A program made the position numbers and the translations under genes. Shown here piece by piece: positions 6,079 through 14,494 of a stretch of 18,206 nucleotides of DNA. The DNA comes from Candidatus Stahliibacteriota bacterium. Its GTDB lineage: Bacteria; Hydrothermota; Tepidihabitantia; SM23-42. The stretch covers positions 1-18,206 of the forward strand of contig JAUWLY010000015.1 of assembly GCA_030613445.1 (NCBI GenBank), read 5' to 3'. The notes under the pieces were generated by a model that worked only from the letters and a program-made list of their open reading frames with translations, did no database searches and was not told where the DNA came from. The first letter of the stretch is position 1. Each line of letters starts with the position of its first letter.

Positions 6079-7714
6079 GAAACGAAGGACTATGAGAGGA
6101 ACGATAAGTAGACCTATCAATGTAAGCTTGAGAATTATCGCAGATTTATCCCAAGGATTGTATCGATTCCCGGCCGATGCACTAAAAGAGCTTGTAAGTA
6201 ATGCTTACGATGCAGACTCGCCCGTAGTAAACATAGACTTCATCAAGGATTTTTCGTCAATAACAGTATACGACCGTGGGAAAGGAATGACCCTCAACGA
6301 ATTTATCGAAGTCATGGAAACTATTGGCGGAACTTCAAAACGAGAAGAAGGCGCAAAGCAAACCACGCCCTCTGGGAGAAAAATCGTTGGCCGCATCGGT
6401 ATCGGCTTATTAGGCGCATCTCAACTCGCTACTACTCTCGAAATCGAATCTAGCACTAAAGATTCTACTACTGGATTTCGCGCACGGATCGAATTCGATC
6501 AATTCGCATCGAGAGAAGCCAGGAAGATCAAGATCACCCAAATATGGGAGGATGGAAAAAGAATAGAAATCGGTAGATACGACGTCCAGGAGATTCGAGA
6601 TGTTGCCAGAAAGGCACATTTTACAAGGTTAGTATTGTTCAATATTAAGCCAATAATACAAAAAAAATTACGTGTTGATAATGAAAAAGACGGTCAACTA
6701 AGAATGATGGGTACAAAATTACACACCACAAGACAGTTGATCAAATGGATGATGAAAAACCAAATCACTAAGACTGGTTTGCATGAATATGATAGAATAT
6801 TTTGGGAATTGTGCGCACTATGTCCAGTACCATACTTGCCAAATGCTATTCGGGTTTATAATAAAATTGACGATTCCTCAAGAACAGGAAATTTTCTTGC
6901 TTTTGCAGAATTCGTCAACAAAGAAACTCGTCTCACACTGAAAGTCGATGGCATGGAATGTTTCAAACCCATATATCTGCCAAGTCCCAGCGATAGGCAT
7001 TATCAATTGTTTTTCAACTTGCTCTTCATGAAAGGAATAGACAACAAAGTAGTCTCCTATTATTATTACGATAAGGATAATAGGCTTCTCAAGAAACGGA
7101 TGAAGATTCGCGGATACATATACTTCCAAAGACCAAGAGTGTGGCCACCCGAATTACAGGGCTTACTCATAAGGGTACGACATGTAGCTGTTGGTCAATA
7201 TGATTCAACGTTTATGACCTATAGAAGACACGAAGGCTTCAAATTCTCACAGATTACAGGTGAGATTCTAGTAGATGACTTGGATGAGGTACTCAATATT
7301 GATCGCTCAAGTTTTCGCGAAACTGAATCTTCATTCGAAGCATTCAGACATGCAATTCACAAATATTTAGGCATGACTGTCTTTCCAGGAATAAAGTATC
7401 AGGCAACTGAGGAACGCTACGAACGTCATGAAGAAGAATTTGCGAGCGAAAAACGACTGCTCCAAAAATATTTCAAGAAAATCGATCGTAAGAGACGTAA
7501 GATTAACTTCAGACAAAATCAGCCGAATCTGGTTGAGCGATCAGATGACACTGTTTCTCTAGCACTCGGCATAGATGGCAAGAAATACAAATATAGCTAT
7601 GAATTTTACCAAATATTGGCATTTTTGGAAACCCATTTATTCGGCAAGCTTCCGACCGCCCAACGGGACGAGTTGTACAAGAAACTAGCTGCCTGGATCA
7701 AGCAATTTAAATGA
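6077..7714 (+). CDS. GHKL (MutL/Hsp90/MORC-type) ATPase, first gene of the operon
   Basis: The 545-residue product has a clear Bergerat ATP-binding fold at its N-terminus: N box Glu38-LVSN-Ala-x-Asp45 ('KELVSNAYDA'), G1 box Asp66-x-Gly-x-Gly70 ('DRGKGM') and G2 box 105-110 ('GRIGIG'). The opening 'ISRPINVSLRIIADLS' with 'ALKELVSNAYDAD' is like MutL/MORC-type GHKL proteins known from restriction-modification neighbourhoods. ATP binding in this fold drives dimer closure around nucleic acid. No His-kinase H box is present. The C-terminal 150 residues are charged and probably helical. ATG 6077 has no ribosome binding site and overlaps a -10 box. ATG 6092 (residue 6) has GAAGG three bases upstream and may be the true start. 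The end overlaps the next gene by 4 bp (ATGA). Likely role: ATP-dependent sensor or clamp of a methylation-linked defence system (inferred). Confidence 0.8.
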   Translation: MKRRTMRGTISRPINVSLRIIADLSQGLYRFPADALKELVSNAYDADSPVVNIDFIKDFSSITVYDRGKGMTLNEFIEVMETIGGTSKREEGAKQTTPSGRKIVGRIGIGLLGASQLATTLEIESSTKDSTTGFRARIEFDQFASREARKIKITQIWEDGKRIEIGRYDVQEIRDVARKAHFTRLVLFNIKPIIQKKLRVDNEKDGQLRMMGTKLHTTRQLIKWMMKNQITKTGLHEYDRIFWELCALCPVPYLPNAIRVYNKIDDSSRTGNFLAFAEFVNKETRLTLKVDGMECFKPIYLPSPSDRHYQLFFNLLFMKGIDNKVVSYYYYDKDNRLLKKRMKIRGYIYFQRPRVWPPELQGLLIRVRHVAVGQYDSTFMTYRRHEGFKFSQITGEILVDDLDEVLNIDRSSFRETESSFEAFRHAIHKYLGMTVFPGIKYQATEERYERHEEEFASEKRLLQKYFKKIDRKRRKINFRQNQPNLVERSDDTVSLALGIDGKKYKYSYEFYQILAFLETHLFGKLPTAQRDELYKKLAAWIKQFK

Positions 7715-8820
7715 AGATTTATCGGAAAATAAAGAAACGTAAAGAGGGAAGTAAATTATCGAAAATTAAAAAAGGCTTCAACTCAGCGAGACAGCGTCGA
7801 ACACATGAGAAAAAGAAAGACCTTAAAAATGATTTGTTGAAACATTTTATAAGAGTACACTTCTGGATGCCAAGAATTAAAAACTTGATCCGTGTGAGAG
7901 GCGACAGCAAACCTGTAAGTTACCTCTCTCTTTGTGCAGAAGAAGCACTGGATTTAAGACTATTCAGAAAAGAAAAGCTGGTGGATCTTGATGGAGAGAA
8001 ACTCTGTCCCTTTGCCTACTGCGAGTATGATAAGAAGAGCTTTGACGTGCTGAACGAAATATTCAAGGATCCACCATGTGCAGGTTTTTGCGGCAAAATA
8101 GAAAACATTACGACTGATCCTAGAGGAAAAGATTATGGTAGATTTTGGAGCAAGTTTCCATTCGATGTTATTAACCTTGATTTCTGGGGCGATATTCACA
8201 AGGCAGGAGATACTACCGAAAACGTATATTACGCTATTTATGCGATAATATCCCAGCAATCATTTCTCAGAAAACCTTATGAGCTATGGATCACAGAACG
8301 TTCAAAAGAAGACAGGGTAGCGCTAACCGTGCAAAACGAATACCGAAATCTAATCAAATACAATTTTGATAATCCAAAATTTAAGAAATTTTTCAAAAGG
8401 GATTTCCCGGATATTCACAAGTCCAATTTGTCTGTTTTACCATTTGACAAACTGGTTAATATCGGATTCTTAAAATGGTTATTATTTGTTGCAGAGCGCA
8501 CGTTTAGTGTAATTGAAAATACTAGCGTGTTAGTGTATAAGAGAACTGACAAAGATGGAAAGAATTATCGGCTCTACAATTTCCTTATGAGGATTAGACC
8601 ATGGGAACAGGTAATAGTACCTTCACCGGCATGTCAAGCCGCAGATATTTGTAAAGAAAAATACGAAAACAATCTAAAAATTTGTTTCAAGAAACCGATT
8701 AATGTTAATGATGGATTTAAGAAGTTAGAAAAATCTGAAAGGGATGAACTTAAACAAAATCTTGAGGAGCTTGTGAAAGAATACAACAGAGACATAAGCG
8801 GATATCTCGATGAAGAGTAA
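7711..8820 (+). CDS. Rossmann-like companion protein of the operon, function unknown
   Basis: I do not recognise this 369-residue family with confidence. It has a very basic N-terminus (about 40 residues rich in Lys/Arg) and then a stretch that reads like a class I methyltransferase-type Rossmann core. A first strand and helix are at 71-82 ('YLSLCAEEALDL'), an acidic end of strand 2 at 103-107 ('YCEYD'), and a strand 4 region at 151-160 ('FDVINLDFWG'). The glycine-rich AdoMet loop (GxGxG) and a DPPY or PCQ catalytic motif are missing, so methylation is doubtful. No PD-(D/E)xK nuclease signature is visible. The C-terminus is an acidic, probably coiled helix. It overlaps the ATPase gene by 4 bp and the methyltransferase gene by 11 bp, so its product is made in step with both and probably forms a complex with them. 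Confidence 0.6.
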   Translation: MKIYRKIKKRKEGSKLSKIKKGFNSARQRRTHEKKKDLKNDLLKHFIRVHFWMPRIKNLIRVRGDSKPVSYLSLCAEEALDLRLFRKEKLVDLDGEKLCPFAYCEYDKKSFDVLNEIFKDPPCAGFCGKIENITTDPRGKDYGRFWSKFPFDVINLDFWGDIHKAGDTTENVYYAIYAIISQQSFLRKPYELWITERSKEDRVALTVQNEYRNLIKYNFDNPKFKKFFKRDFPDIHKSNLSVLPFDKLVNIGFLKWLLFVAERTFSVIENTSVLVYKRTDKDGKNYRLYNFLMRIRPWEQVIVPSPACQAADICKEKYENNLKICFKKPINVNDGFKKLEKSERDELKQNLEELVKEYNRDISGYLDEE

Positions 8821-10471
8821 TCACCCAATTTGCTACGATATCTGTTGTGGAGCGGGTGTGTTTTCACTGGGATTCAAGACAGCAGGATTCCAAGTCATGG
8901 GTGGGGTTGACAACAACATACAGGCAATATCTACTGCAAAAAGGAATATGCCCGAAGGAAACTGGCAATGTATTTCGATTGAAAGGTTCTCACAAGAGCT
9001 TAAAAACGATAAATATAAAATCAACAAACCAATTGATGTTATTCTAGCAGGTCTACCCTGTCAGGGATTTAGTTATGCTGGTAATGGTAACCTCGATGAT
9101 AAACGTAATGAACTGTATAAATATTTGCATACTATTGTCCAGTGCATAAAACCTAGTTATGTTGTTGTTGAGAATGTCAAAGGTCTAATAACACCAAAAT
9201 TTAAGGAAATCTTTCGCGATATGCAAACAGGTTTTAGAAAAATAGGATATGATGTTGGTTACCGAATATACAACGCAGCAAATTTCGGTACACCTCAAAA
9301 TCGAAAACGGATTTTTATTATTGCTTCGAAAGAACATCCTGTTAGATATCTTTTTGAAGGTATACGTTTTACAAATAAAACAATAACAGTTAGGCAGGCC
9401 TTGGCCGGGCTTGATATGAAAAATGAGAATCCGGAAAACAATCACACTTTTATGCAACATAGTCGAGATGTTAGGAGAAGAATCAGGAAAATTCGTGAAG
9501 GTAAATTAAAACCAGTAATCTCTTACAGGATACTGAAATGGAACAAACGATCATTGACCATCATCTCGGGACATAATGCGCTTCCGGTCCACCCGCAAAA
9601 GAACCGAGCAATCAGTAACAGAGAGGGCGCGCGGATCCAAGGCATTCCGGATAGCTTTATTTTCAATGGAACCCGAACCGGGCAAACTTCTCTTGTCGCC
9701 AATGCTGTTCCGGTGTCGGTTGCGGCAAGCATTGCTCGAGCAACTAGGAACGCACCTCAACGAATCAAATCTGTACAGGGACCCCTCTATCGTAAGCTGC
9801 AATCAAAAACCAGTAAACGAATAGTCAGGGAAATAAACCAATTTTTAGTTGAATACTATAAAAAAGAAGGGCGAATCTACCCGTGGCGGAAAACAACCAA
9901 TCCTTATACGATATTGTTGACCGAGATATTACTGCAACGCACCAAGGCAGATATGGTCGACGAAATTTGGCGCAGTGCTATTAAGGCAATAAAACCAGCC
10001 GGAAAAAAATACCGTACAAACATAAGACTATTCAAGCAGTGCATCAAGAAAATCGGTATTCACAAAAAAGTTGATACTGTTAAACAATTAAATAGAACTC
10101 TCATACAGTATTTTGAAAACAAGGTTCCCGATAGCTTTGAGGAGCTGACAAGCCTTCCCGGGGTCGGTTTATATATTGCCTCCGCAGTGCGAACATTTGC
10201 GTATGGCATACCGGATTTCCCTGTGGATACAAATTCATTTCGTTTTTTTGGCAGGTATTTTGGGTTAAAAATCACCGTCAGCAAAAAGAATGCCCGTCAA
10301 ATTAGAGAATTCATGAACACAATTATCATGAAGGATAAAACGAAAGAATTCGTATATGGATTCTTAGATTTTTGTGCAGGGGTTTGTTCTCCACGTCACC
10401 CAAAATGCAACCTCTGTTCGCTCAGCAGAAAATGTAAATACAATCACAGGATATTCTGTCACAAACAATGA
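8810..10471 (+). CDS. DNA cytosine-C5 methyltransferase fused to a Mig-type G:T mismatch DNA glycosylase
   Basis: Residues 1-312 are a C5-methyltransferase: motif I 'DICCGAG' (10-16), motif IV Pro83-Cys84-Gln85 with the catalytic Cys, motif VI Glu121-Asn-Val, motif VIII 'QNRKR' (163-167), motif IX-like 'ISNREGARIQGIP' (268-280) and motif X 'ANAVPVSVAASIA' (297-309). The target-recognition part is very short. Residues about 340-553 are an HhH-GPD glycosylase: 'YPWR' (357-360), Glu372 in 'TEILLQRT', hairpin 'LPGVG' (449-453), Asp473 in 'PVDTN', and a 4Fe-4S loop Cys526-x6-Cys533-x2-Cys536-x5-Cys542. Position 455, Lys in Nth and Ser in MutY, is Tyr here, as in the thymine glycosylase Mig of Methanothermobacter. 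Inferred role: methylate cytosine and excise the T left when 5-methylcytosine deaminates. It overlaps both neighbouring genes. Confidence 0.88.
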   Translation: MKSNHPICYDICCGAGVFSLGFKTAGFQVMGGVDNNIQAISTAKRNMPEGNWQCISIERFSQELKNDKYKINKPIDVILAGLPCQGFSYAGNGNLDDKRNELYKYLHTIVQCIKPSYVVVENVKGLITPKFKEIFRDMQTGFRKIGYDVGYRIYNAANFGTPQNRKRIFIIASKEHPVRYLFEGIRFTNKTITVRQALAGLDMKNENPENNHTFMQHSRDVRRRIRKIREGKLKPVISYRILKWNKRSLTIISGHNALPVHPQKNRAISNREGARIQGIPDSFIFNGTRTGQTSLVANAVPVSVAASIARATRNAPQRIKSVQGPLYRKLQSKTSKRIVREINQFLVEYYKKEGRIYPWRKTTNPYTILLTEILLQRTKADMVDEIWRSAIKAIKPAGKKYRTNIRLFKQCIKKIGIHKKVDTVKQLNRTLIQYFENKVPDSFEELTSLPGVGLYIASAVRTFAYGIPDFPVDTNSFRFFGRYFGLKITVSKKNARQIREFMNTIIMKDKTKEFVYGFLDFCAGVCSPRHPKCNLCSLSRKCKYNHRIFCHKQ

Positions 10472-10989
10472 AACTGACAAAGAAAAGAAAGAAACTGCTT
10501 GCAGAAATCAAACGCATCAAACATATCATTAATGGTTCAGAATATGATTATACGACAGCGCTAGAAATGGAAAAACAAAGACTAGTTAGATCCCGAGTCC
10601 TTGAAGATTGCCTGAAAATCGAAGAATTTATGAGTTTAATAATTATGAATCACATATTGCAGGATTCGAAGAAATGGTTGAAACTAAAGTATTTCGGTCA
10701 TATTAAGAGATACAGTCTATTCTTTACTGAAATCCTCGGTCATATACCGGCTCGTCAGAAACTAAGGGCTTTTCAAGAAATATTAGAAATCCCCAAAAAA
10801 ATCAGGAAATCAATGGGAAGAATATTCGACCTTAGAAACTCCTTTGCACATATATTAACTTTCGCGTATAAGGATAAGAAAAGAATTCTGTATGCAGATG
10901 GATCTATTTTTGATATCAGGATATTCACTGAATATGTACATGACGCGGAGATGGTCAACGAATTTTTGATGAAAAAAATAGGCATATAA
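10468..10989 (+). CDS. Small HEPN-motif protein, last gene of the operon
   Basis: The 173-residue protein is helical and Lys-rich at its N-terminus. It carries 'DLRNSFAHIL' (Arg123-Asn-x3-His128), which fits the R-N-x3-H signature of HEPN-type RNases and the metal-independent RNases of toxin and abortive-infection systems. A preceding helix ('EILEIPKKIRKSMGRIF') and following strand-like segment fit that fold, but the motif is the only firm support. The ATG overlaps the methyltransferase stop (ATGA), so the gene is translationally coupled. Inferred role: the toxic effector of the operon, or an adaptor if the motif is not catalytic. No terminator follows; the next repeat module starts two bases after the stop. 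Confidence 0.55.
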   Translation: MKLTKKRKKLLAEIKRIKHIINGSEYDYTTALEMEKQRLVRSRVLEDCLKIEEFMSLIIMNHILQDSKKWLKLKYFGHIKRYSLFFTEILGHIPARQKLRAFQEILEIPKKIRKSMGRIFDLRNSFAHILTFAYKDKKRILYADGSIFDIRIFTEYVHDAEMVNEFLMKKIGI

Positions 10990-10990
10990 C

Positions 10991-11009
10991 GGATGTGGGG
11001 TCAAATCTC
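10991..11009 (+). repeat. Intergenic module, copy 2 (start only)
   Basis: GGATGTGGGGTCAAATC lies one base after the TAA of the preceding gene and matches the opening of the module at 5844. The following 30 bases no longer align, so this copy is truncated or diverged. Confidence 0.5.
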
Positions 11010-11039
11010 GAATAGTGAATAGAAAATGGTCACCAGGGG

Positions 11040-11067
11040 TTGAAGTTTCTGGAATGATCCTTTGTTT
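11040..11067 (+). promoter_or_regulatory. Diverged promoter of the phosphoesterase-STAND gene
   Basis: TTGAAG (11040-11045), a 16-nt spacer and TTGTTT (11062-11067) keep the geometry of the island promoters, with a poor -10. GAGAACTTATGGTTG (11073-11087) follows at the same distance as GAGAAGGTATGGTTG in leader copy 2 (13 of 15 identical). The hairpin partner is not found, so the leader is decayed or altered here. Confidence 0.35.
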
Positions 11068-11132
11068 GTGGAGAGAACTTATGGTTGTAGATTGGGAGTA
11101 GAGTAGAAACTGTAGAAGAGAGGAGTTTAATT

Positions 11133-14100
11133 ATGCTTAGAATAGTACATTTGTCAGATATACATTTAGCGCAAGAAAACATTAAGGATTATGACAATTT
11201 TGTGATTAAAGCCCTCAAGAATGATTTGGAAAAATTCCATGCTGCTAAAAAAATTGATATGATTATTCTTTCTGGTGATTTAATCGATAAAGGCGGGATG
11301 AGTTTTGATGATATTAATAGTGCATATATCATATTCAAGAAAAAGGTTATAGATGCAATTAGTGAAAAAATGAAATTGTCATGTAATCAAATATTTATTA
11401 TCCCAGGTAATCATGATATAGAAAGAAATGCCGACGATGAAATTGATGAAGCCGGTTTGTGTTCAGTTTTAAGTAATACTGTTAAGGTAAATAAAATGAT
11501 TGAATCTGGGAATATCAAAGGAATTAAAAGAATTATGCCTTATAAAAAGTTTGAGGCCGAATTCTATAAGGAATTTAAAAGTATACATAAGCTGAGTAAT
11601 TATCAATCATGTTTTAAAATGGAAATAGGTGGTTTGACAATCGGAATTACATGTTTTAATACTGCTTGGCGGTGTTATAACAGCAAAAAAGACAAAGGAA
11701 ATATCATTTTGGGTGAGATGCAAATTACTGACGCCAGGGGAATTATTGACGACTGCGATTTGAAAATTGGTGTAGTCCATCACGCACCTGATTGGTTAGC
11801 TGCATTTGAAAGCAAGGATATCGCATCTCTAATAGACCGGGACTACGACATGTTATTTTGTGGGCATGTCCATGATGGATCTGCGTGGTCAAGAACAAAT
11901 CTATATGGTACTCTTTTCGTATCCATTGCTCCCACTAATTGGTCATATGATATTCGAGAAAAAGAAAAATTATATAATAATGGATATGCAATAATAGATT
12001 ATGACTTCATAAGTCGAAAAATCATTGTCTCCAATCGTCGATACTCCTTTAAGAAAGAATGCTACGACCCGAATACGGAATTAGGTAATGAGTGCGGTGT
12101 TTTCGAATGTACACTACCAAGTACTTCTGATATAGCAATCAGAAGTACAGAAATGCAATTGATGTCAAATATCAAGAATTCTTTTTTTGATGTGGTGAAT
12201 GAGCATTTACTCACTTATGACACAGATACAAAAGCACCAAAAGATATAGATGGAATTTTTGTATTACCACGAATAGTAGAAAATATTAATTATGATGTGG
12301 AAGAAGAGAAAAAGGAGAATGTTTTTAACCTAGAGGACATGTATGGAAGTACTGATAATATCATCCTGTTTGGTGCAAAAGAATCAGGTAAGACTGTTTT
12401 ATTGGATAAGATGCTAAAAGATCTTACCACTAATATCCAAACGTATCATATTTCTCCTGTGTTGTTTAATTTCAATGAAGTTGGAAATAGAAGATACGAA
12501 ACGATAATCAGTTCTTTTTTAGGTATGAGTATACACGACGTAGGGAATTATTTGAACAACAATGAGGTTGTACTATTGATAGATAATTTATCGTTTGATG
12601 AGTTCGATAAATATAGACTTAAAAATCTGATAGTTCTTATTAATAATTATCCTAAAATCCGCATTCTGGCTACATGTAGGCAGGTAATACAAGGTAATAT
12701 AATACCCTTAGAGATGTTGACATATGAGGCGTTTCATTCTTTTAGGATGTTTACTATAGAAAGTTTCAGGACAAAGCAAATTCGTGAATTGATACTCAAG
12801 TGGTTTTCAAATCAAAAAGATTTCGACATTGCGGACGAAGTTGAAAAACTGGTTAATTTTGTTCTCAGTTTAAACTTGCCACGTACGCCATTAGCAATTT
12901 CAATGCTGTTATGGATAATTGAACAACAGGAAAATTATAAACCAATTAACAATGCCACAATGTTGGAGAATTTTGTAGAACGGTTATTTAAGAAATTAGC
13001 CAAACATGAAATATACTCGTATGAATTTGATTATCGAAATAAGGAACGATTACTTACTGATATCGCTTTTGAAATGTATCGGAATGGAACGGAAAACTAT
13101 AGATTGAAATATATAGATCTATATAGCTTCATTGATAATTACCTGAAATTAAGAAAATTTGAGTTTGAAGCGGACAAAGTTCTGAATCATTTTCTCGCAA
13201 AGGGTATATTAATTACAGAAAATGATGATACTGAAAAATATGTTAGGTTTCGATTTGCATGTTTTTTTCAATACTTTTTGACAAAAAAGATGGATTTTGA
13301 TAAAGGATTCAAGGAATATGTTTTGAAAGAGCAGAATACACTGCAATTTATTAATGAAATAGATTACTATACAGGATTAAAAAGAGATCAATCAGATATT
13401 CTACGATTACTAGTAAATAGAATGACCAAAGAATATAGCCAATTGCTGGGTATAATTGATGAAGAGAAGGATACTTTTGATAGTATTTTCATGGGCGAAA
13501 GCACAATAATTGAATCCCTAGATGAAACATTTACCAAGACAATTAGTGATGACTGTAAGCCACCACAAGAGGAATTAGATAATATGACAGATGAATTGCT
13601 TGATGTATATAAACCGGGAAAAGAAATCAAAAGGAAAGAAGTGCAATTGAATCCTATGCAAAAATTAGGTAAGCTTTGGACCATCGCTGCCATGGTTCTT
13701 AAAAATACAGAAGAGATTGATACAAAAGATCTTAAGGTTAATTCCTACCGTAGCGTCTTGCGGTGTTCAATGGCTTTCGCTTTTATTTATAGGATGTGTT
13801 TAGGCAAATACTTAAAGGAACATGAGAGTGATACCCAATTTAATATTGATGATAATATTGATATCCTGAGAAGATTCTTACCATTAATTCATCAGTTAGG
13901 GTTATATACACTCATAGGTACTAGCAAGCTTAGTATGGTCGTTAGAGAAAAAATAAATGAAGATTCCAAGAGCAAACATATCTCAGATTTCGAGAGATTC
14001 ATTTCTATTTTCCTGTATGCAGATATAAAGGGGAAAAGTTACGAAAAGTATGTGAAGAAATTTCTAAAAGATATACAGTGTTCATATATATATGATATGG

Positions 14101-14300
14101 TTTTATTTAAGATACTAACTTACTATTTCTTGCGTTCAAAAACAAAGGGATCTGATGCTCTTTATTTAGATTTGATTGCAGATTTAATTGTGCGTTCCAG
14201 GAAATTAAAGAAGGATAAAAAAGGAACAATAATTACGGAATATAAGAAAAGAAAAAGGAAAAGCAAGAAGGAATCAGGTACTGATATAGCAGAACTGTGA
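11133..14300 (+). CDS. Calcineurin-like phosphoesterase fused to a STAND/NACHT-like NTPase
   Basis: The 1055-residue protein has a full metallophosphoesterase domain at 1-300: Asp9-x-His11 ('LSDIHLA'), Gly48-Asp49 ('LSGDLID'), Gly92-Asn-His-Asp95, His216/217 and Gly244-His-Val-His247. A P-loop NTPase follows: Walker A 'GAKESGKT' (414-421), Walker B 'VVLLIDNLSFDE' (479-490, Asp484) and an 'ILATCRQ' sensor-like Arg516. The rest is helical, with a winged-helix-like part near 590-690 and a Lys-rich tail. STAND NTPases with an N-terminal enzyme are common antiphage sensors: the C-terminus senses, the NTPase oligomerises, and the enzyme is switched on. Here the effector would be a phosphoesterase acting on nucleotides or nucleic acid (inferred). 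A GAGAGGAG ribosome binding site lies 8 bases before the ATG. It stands alone in its unit and is visibly A+T-richer than the outer genes. Confidence 0.8.
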   Translation: MLRIVHLSDIHLAQENIKDYDNFVIKALKNDLEKFHAAKKIDMIILSGDLIDKGGMSFDDINSAYIIFKKKVIDAISEKMKLSCNQIFIIPGNHDIERNADDEIDEAGLCSVLSNTVKVNKMIESGNIKGIKRIMPYKKFEAEFYKEFKSIHKLSNYQSCFKMEIGGLTIGITCFNTAWRCYNSKKDKGNIILGEMQITDARGIIDDCDLKIGVVHHAPDWLAAFESKDIASLIDRDYDMLFCGHVHDGSAWSRTNLYGTLFVSIAPTNWSYDIREKEKLYNNGYAIIDYDFISRKIIVSNRRYSFKKECYDPNTELGNECGVFECTLPSTSDIAIRSTEMQLMSNIKNSFFDVVNEHLLTYDTDTKAPKDIDGIFVLPRIVENINYDVEEEKKENVFNLEDMYGSTDNIILFGAKESGKTVLLDKMLKDLTTNIQTYHISPVLFNFNEVGNRRYETIISSFLGMSIHDVGNYLNNNEVVLLIDNLSFDEFDKYRLKNLIVLINNYPKIRILATCRQVIQGNIIPLEMLTYEAFHSFRMFTIESFRTKQIRELILKWFSNQKDFDIADEVEKLVNFVLSLNLPRTPLAISMLLWIIEQQENYKPINNATMLENFVERLFKKLAKHEIYSYEFDYRNKERLLTDIAFEMYRNGTENYRLKYIDLYSFIDNYLKLRKFEFEADKVLNHFLAKGILITENDDTEKYVRFRFACFFQYFLTKKMDFDKGFKEYVLKEQNTLQFINEIDYYTGLKRDQSDILRLLVNRMTKEYSQLLGIIDEEKDTFDSIFMGESTIIESLDETFTKTISDDCKPPQEELDNMTDELLDVYKPGKEIKRKEVQLNPMQKLGKLWTIAAMVLKNTEEIDTKDLKVNSYRSVLRCSMAFAFIYRMCLGKYLKEHESDTQFNIDDNIDILRRFLPLIHQLGLYTLIGTSKLSMVVREKINEDSKSKHISDFERFISIFLYADIKGKSYEKYVKKFLKDIQCSYIYDMVLFKILTYYFLRSKTKGSDALYLDLIADLIVRSRKLKKDKKGTIITEYKKRKRKSKKESGTDIAEL

Positions 14301-14350
14301 AACTTTCAAAGTTTTCAAAAACCAGGGATTAGGGTGTAGCATTGGAACAA

Positions 14351-14420
14351 TTGGGGTCAAACCATAAAGGACCGTAGTGAGAAGAACAACTGGCATCACC
14401 TATGATAGAATTGCAGCTAT
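14351..14420 (+). repeat. Intergenic module, copy 3
   Basis: TTGGGGTCAAACCATAAAGG starts the copy; 14354-14413 matches the module at 5844 at 51 of 60 bases without a gap ('GTAGTGAGAAGAACAACTGG', 'ATCACCTATGA'). It stops before the 'CACTTCGATGAACTC' part. The short gap 14301-14350 after the preceding stop holds only a 7-bp inverted repeat (14300-14314). Confidence 0.65.
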
Positions 14421-14438
14421 GTAAAAAGAAGGTAAAAT
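14411..14438 (+). promoter_or_regulatory. Promoter of the 39-residue ORF / glycine-zipper unit
   Basis: TTGCAG (14411-14416), a 16-nt spacer and TAAAAT (14433-14438). GAAGGTA is inside the spacer and TGTACGGTTTGTT follows, looking like a collapsed version of the conserved leader. A transcript start near 14445 leaves about 50 nt before the ATG at 14495. Confidence 0.4.
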
Positions 14439-14494
14439 GAGTGTACGGTTTGTTCGTGTAGGGAATTGGAAATACAAGCAAAAGGAAGGATTTT

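Noticed and set aside
7711..8820. The 369-residue protein as the restriction nuclease of the operon
   Set aside because: No PD-(D/E)xK, HNH, GIY-YIG or PLD motif could be found; the D and E residues around 'FDVINLDF' lack a following E-x-K.
13388..13693. 101-codon minus-strand frame
   Set aside because: It lies wholly within the phosphoesterase-STAND gene; Ser-rich composition is typical of antisense to an Asp/Glu/Lys-rich coding strand.
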